NCBI RefSeq assembly: GCF_019402445.1
Contig: NZ_SRZM01000089.1
Location: forward strand, 1 to 18,103
Direction of reading: 5' to 3'
DNA: 18,103 bases
Origin: Brachyspira pilosicoli
Lineage (GTDB): Bacteria; Spirochaetota; Brachyspiria; Brachyspirales; Brachyspiraceae
Part shown: one piece after another, positions 15,014 to 18,103 of the stretch
Numbering within the stretch: the first letter of the stretch is position 1
Layout of the letters: each line of letters begins with the position of its first letter
Translations under genes and position numbers: made by a program
Notes under the pieces: model-generated
Seen by the model: only the letters and a program-made list of their open reading frames with translations
Told to the model about the DNA's origin: nothing
The model's database searches: none

Positions 15014-15019
15014 ATTTAT

Positions 15020-15592
15020 ATGAGTAATTTAATTAAATCTTTAACATTAATTATTATATTAATATTGTCATTAAGCTGTAACAGTTCATACAAACCAAAT
15101 AACAGTGCAAATAATAACAATACAAACAACAATAATACAAATAATAATAACGGAACTGCTAAAACTATGTATCTTAAAGTGAGAGTAAAGGGAGAGTCTA
15201 ACAATAAGGCTTTCTTAAAATATGATAATATGTATGCTAAAGATATAGATTTTAGTATAAATAACAAAACTTATAGTCATACTGCCGATTTTAATAATGG
15301 TTATTACCTTTGTACAGATAACACAGGTAATTTTATAGATACTCAAAAATATATATTTGATAACAAAATAAAATTTGATTATAACTCAAGTGATAGTCAA
15401 AAAACATTAAACGGATATATATGGATTGGCAACAGTTCGCATTTATTTTTTAGAAATAATATAACTCTAACAATACCACTAAATACATTTGATGAAAGCA
15501 AACATAAAAATATAGCTTTAATTACTATAACACTATATCCTGATAATAGCTCATACACTTACATATTCGACGGGTTTGAAACAATAAAATAA
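15020..15592 (+). CDS. Putative Asn-rich lipoprotein, function unknown
   Basis: This 190-residue protein has a lipoprotein signal peptide: a Lys at position 6, a hydrophobic stretch, then LSLSC with the modified cysteine at residue 20. A low-complexity spacer follows (27-44), containing NNNNT twice and a further NNNN. This probably acts as a flexible tether away from the membrane. The remainder (about 48-190) alternates polar and hydrophobic residues as in a beta-rich domain, including YLKVRVKG (51-58) and ITITLYPD (about 171-178). I do not recognise a family. The start lies at the predicted transcription start of the promoter at 14986-15013 and has no ribosome binding site. The stop is 4 nt from the stop of the convergent ankyrin gene, with a weak 6-bp inverted repeat CAATAA/TTATTG (15582-15602) between them. 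Confidence 0.75.
   Translation: MSNLIKSLTLIIILILSLSCNSSYKPNNSANNNNTNNNNTNNNNGTAKTMYLKVRVKGESNNKAFLKYDNMYAKDIDFSINNKTYSHTADFNNGYYLCTDNTGNFIDTQKYIFDNKIKFDYNSSDSQKTLNGYIWIGNSSHLFFRNNITLTIPLNTFDESKHKNIALITITLYPDNSSYTYIFDGFETIK
15098..15151 (+). repeat. Asn-codon microsatellite inside the lipoprotein gene
   Basis: A run of mainly AAT and AAC codons encodes residues 27-44, including two NNNNT units and a further NNNN. Slippage by whole codons would change the tether length without breaking the frame. Mixed AAT/AAC usage makes it less slippery than a pure repeat. Confidence 0.6.
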
Positions 15593-15596
15593 ATAA

Positions 15597-17984
15597 TTAT
15601 TGATTACCATATTTAGCACCGCCTTTTATTAAATAATCTACTGTGTTAGTATATCCTTTTTCATTTGCTAAATCTAATGGAGTTTTTCCTTCATTATTTT
15701 TTGTGTTTATACTTAAAAATGTATTATATAAATAAAAACTTATAGCGTTATTATTACCGTAACTTGCTGCAATATGAAGTACACTATCCCCATTAGAGTT
15801 TTTAAAATTATATATAGATGGATATTTTTGTAATATTTTATTTATAAGAGCATAATCTCCAAAAGCAGAAGCATAAAATATTCCATTATATCCTTTTGAA
15901 TCTTCAAGATATATATCAGCGTTATTATCCATAAGCATAGAAACTATATTAATATTTCCTTTAAATATAGCATATTCTAAAGGGGTTGTTTTATCAAATA
16001 CTAATTCTCCGCTAAAGTTAACTCCTTTTTTAGAATAATAATTAGTATAATTGTCTAATGTTTTATTTATATCAATTTTATCAGTGTAGCTTAAAAGTAT
16101 ATTAAGAGCATTTGTTTTATCATAATGAATAGCATAAAGAAGCGGAGTAAATCCTTCAGAGTTTCTTGTATTAAGATCAACTGTATTAGAGATAGCATTA
16201 TGTATTAGAGCTGCATCATCTTTATAAATAGCATCAAAAAGAATCTTACTTTCTACTTGATTGGCATATTCATTATTTTCTTCTTCTTTTTTATAATAAG
16301 AAGTATCATCATCAGGCATATTATCATACAAAAAATATTCTACAATATTATTTGCTTGAATAACGTTTAAATTATTATTATTATATGAATTCGTATCATA
16401 AATATTAGTTTCGCCAAAATTACCCATTATATTTTCTACATTATTATCACCATACAATAAATCTGAAGCAGTTTTGCCGTCATAATTTTTTATAGTATAA
16501 TCAGCTCCCTTTAATAATAAAAATCTATAAGTATTACTATTATTGTTTTTTACAGCTAAATGCAAAGGAGTATCTCCATCAATGTTTTGTATGTTTATGT
16601 TAATAGGAGTTCTATTCATGAGAGCAATTAAAGTATTAGTGTTTCCAAGTGATGAAGCATTATGTAAAGGGGTGTTGCCGTATATATCTACAACCCTATA
16701 AGAATTGCTGCTATAATTTAAAATTGTATCAATAACTTCTGCACTTGAAAATCTAGCAGCATACATTAAAGCATTGTCTCCTAAACTGTCTTTTCTGTTT
16801 ATATCAGCACCATAATATAAAAGTGTGTTTATTATATTAGTGTTATTTTTAAATATAGCATACTGCAAAGGGCTAACATCACCCAAATATACATTGCCTC
16901 TAAACTCTGCTCTATCTTCATCGAAATAAACTTCATCAGCCGGTATATAAGAAGTTTCTATATTTATGATATTTGTATTATTAATTCTATATTTAAGAAG
17001 CTCATCAACCATATCATATTTATCAAGGTGTATAGCATAAGTGAGAGGAGTTTCATAAGACAAAATCATAGAGTTCATATTGAAATTAGAATACATCATC
17101 ATATCTCTTAATGCATTAGTGTCTGATGTTTGAATAACTCTTGCTATAAACATGTTTTCATTGTAAGTATTTGTATTATTATCTTCTTTGTTTTCTAGGT
17201 CAATAGCAGAACTTCCGCCTGATAGTATATATTCTGGAGTTACTCCATAATTATCTCCTATATCTTTATTAGCACCAAGTTTAATAAGAAGATTATATGC
17301 ATCCTTTTTTGCATAGTAAGCGGCATAATATAAAGCAGTACATCCGTTTGAATCTCTGTCATTAATATTCATATCAACATTTTTAACTAAGAAATTAATA
17401 GTATTTAAATTATTAAAAGCAGCAGCATAATGAAGTCCATTAAGATTGCCGTTAGAAGTTTTATCATTAACTATCATTTTGTCTTTTTGAAGAAGCATTC
17501 TTATAATATTACCGTCTCCAAAACCGCATGCATATAAAAATACTGAGTTTCCTTCATTATCTTTAGCTTTAACATTAGCTCCCTTATCTATAAGCTGTTT
17601 AACTATCCTAGAATTATTTTTAAATATAGCAAACATTAAAGGAGTAGCCCCTCCTATATTAACGCTGTCTCCTTCATATTTATTTATATCAGGATAAGCA
17701 GCAAAACCATCATGAAGTCTGTATTCAATATTAACATCACTATATTCAAGAAGCACTCTCAAAGCTCTTTCATTATTGCATTCAATAGCATATAAAAGCG
17801 GAGTTAATCCCATATCATTTGTAGCAGAAAAATCTACTCTATATTTTAAAATTTCTCTTAAATCTCTTTCATTTTTCTTTTCTTTTATAGCCAAAAACAA
17901 TTCACTTTCTTTTTGATTTATAGCATATATATTAAAATGAACAGAAAAAACTAATATAATTAATAAAAATACATTTCTAATCAT
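15597..17984 (-). CDS. Exported ankyrin-repeat protein with three tandem supermodules
   Basis: This 795-residue protein has an N-terminal signal peptide (residues 1 to about 21, ending IYA), so it is probably periplasmic or surface-exposed. The rest is ankyrin repeats, recognised by TPLxYAI, GADIN and GNTPLHxA patterns, for example 61-67, 437-443, 471-477 and 768-774. The repeats fall into three larger blocks, about 26-255, 278-510 and 578-790, joined by Asn/Asp-rich linkers (255-277 and 511-577). Each block has the same unusual feature. The first and second TPL-type repeats are 53-59 residues apart, not 33, because of an aromatic, acidic insertion. ATG 17984 has AGGAAA (17993-17998) 8 nt upstream. 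Upstream to 18103 is AT-rich DNA with a TATAAT (18048-18053, minus) but no clear -35 box. Ankyrin proteins bind other proteins; the partner is unknown. Confidence 0.88.
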   Translation of the reverse strand: MIRNVFLLIILVFSVHFNIYAINQKESELFLAIKEKKNERDLREILKYRVDFSATNDMGLTPLLYAIECNNERALRVLLEYSDVNIEYRLHDGFAAYPDINKYEGDSVNIGGATPLMFAIFKNNSRIVKQLIDKGANVKAKDNEGNSVFLYACGFGDGNIIRMLLQKDKMIVNDKTSNGNLNGLHYAAAFNNLNTINFLVKNVDMNINDRDSNGCTALYYAAYYAKKDAYNLLIKLGANKDIGDNYGVTPEYILSGGSSAIDLENKEDNNTNTYNENMFIARVIQTSDTNALRDMMMYSNFNMNSMILSYETPLTYAIHLDKYDMVDELLKYRINNTNIINIETSYIPADEVYFDEDRAEFRGNVYLGDVSPLQYAIFKNNTNIINTLLYYGADINRKDSLGDNALMYAARFSSAEVIDTILNYSSNSYRVVDIYGNTPLHNASSLGNTNTLIALMNRTPININIQNIDGDTPLHLAVKNNNSNTYRFLLLKGADYTIKNYDGKTASDLLYGDNNVENIMGNFGETNIYDTNSYNNNNLNVIQANNIVEYFLYDNMPDDDTSYYKKEEENNEYANQVESKILFDAIYKDDAALIHNAISNTVDLNTRNSEGFTPLLYAIHYDKTNALNILLSYTDKIDINKTLDNYTNYYSKKGVNFSGELVFDKTTPLEYAIFKGNINIVSMLMDNNADIYLEDSKGYNGIFYASAFGDYALINKILQKYPSIYNFKNSNGDSVLHIAASYGNNNAISFYLYNTFLSINTKNNEGKTPLDLANEKGYTNTVDYLIKGGAKYGNQ

Positions 17985-18103
17985 AACATCAATTTCCTAG
18001 TAAACATAATATAAAAAATTATATAATAATAATAAATTAATAACAACATTATAAAGAAAAAATATAATATTACTATAACATTTATAAAATAAAAAAATAA
18101 AAC

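Larger units (their letters stand above)
14683..15019. other. Intergenic region of 337 nt with several structured elements
   Basis: From left to right this gap holds the rnfG terminator (14707-14736) and an AT-rich stretch without evident content (14737-14825). Next come the G+C-rich island with flanking inverted repeat (14826-14919), a perfect 9-bp palindromic stem (14958-14978) and the promoter for the lipoprotein gene (14986-15013). No convincing protein-coding frame was seen. Confidence 0.7.

Noticed and set aside
15098..15151. CRISPR-like or tandem DNA array
   Set aside because: The repetition is simply Asn codons inside a reading frame, with no spacers or conserved repeat unit of CRISPR length.

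Overview
The window is strongly AT-rich (about three quarters A+T by eye). It carries lipoproteins with loose, spirochaete-style lipoboxes, an exported ankyrin-repeat protein, short intergenic gaps and standard bacterial housekeeping genes. Together these suggest a host-associated anaerobic spirochaete, most likely Brachyspira. That assignment rests on overall character, not on a database match.

Layout. (1) Positions 30-5104, minus strand: a four-gene cluster, read from right to left as a two-domain SnoaL/NTF2-like protein, an MFS transporter, a second two-domain SnoaL/NTF2-like protein and a sodium:solute symporter. It is preceded by a near-ideal sigma-70 promoter (5308-5335) and a leader of about 200 nt. 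The locus holds two transporters and two proteins of uncertain function, with no recognised catabolic enzyme. It is the best candidate here for an undescribed uptake and metabolic system. (2) Positions 5349-7449, minus strand: plsY and der, overlapping by 11 nt. (3) Positions 7554-8885, plus strand: a polytopic GT-C-like membrane protein. It converges on a small lipoprotein gene (8890-9324, minus) with a gap of only 4 nt. (4) Positions 9554-14682, plus strand: rpmF, plsX, a FabH-like gene, rnfC, rnfD and rnfG, ended by a clear intrinsic terminator (14707-14736). (5) Positions 14683-15019: a 337-nt gap with the terminator, a G+C-rich structured island (14826-14919), a perfect palindrome and a promoter. 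(6) Positions 15020-15592, plus strand: an Asn-rich lipoprotein. It converges, again with a 4-nt gap, on a 795-residue exported ankyrin-repeat protein (15597-17984, minus).

How the genes fit together. PlsX makes acyl-phosphate from acyl-ACP and PlsY passes the acyl group to glycerol 3-phosphate, so both halves of that phospholipid entry route are present, on opposite strands. The FabH homologue beside plsX appears to have lost the catalytic Cys and His of its family. RnfC, RnfD and RnfG are three subunits of the ion-pumping ferredoxin:NAD+ oxidoreductase, but RnfA, RnfB and RnfE are not in the window and a terminator follows rnfG. An Rnf ion gradient could in principle power the sodium symporter at the left end; that link is inference.

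No tRNA, rRNA, insertion sequence or CRISPR array was recognised.
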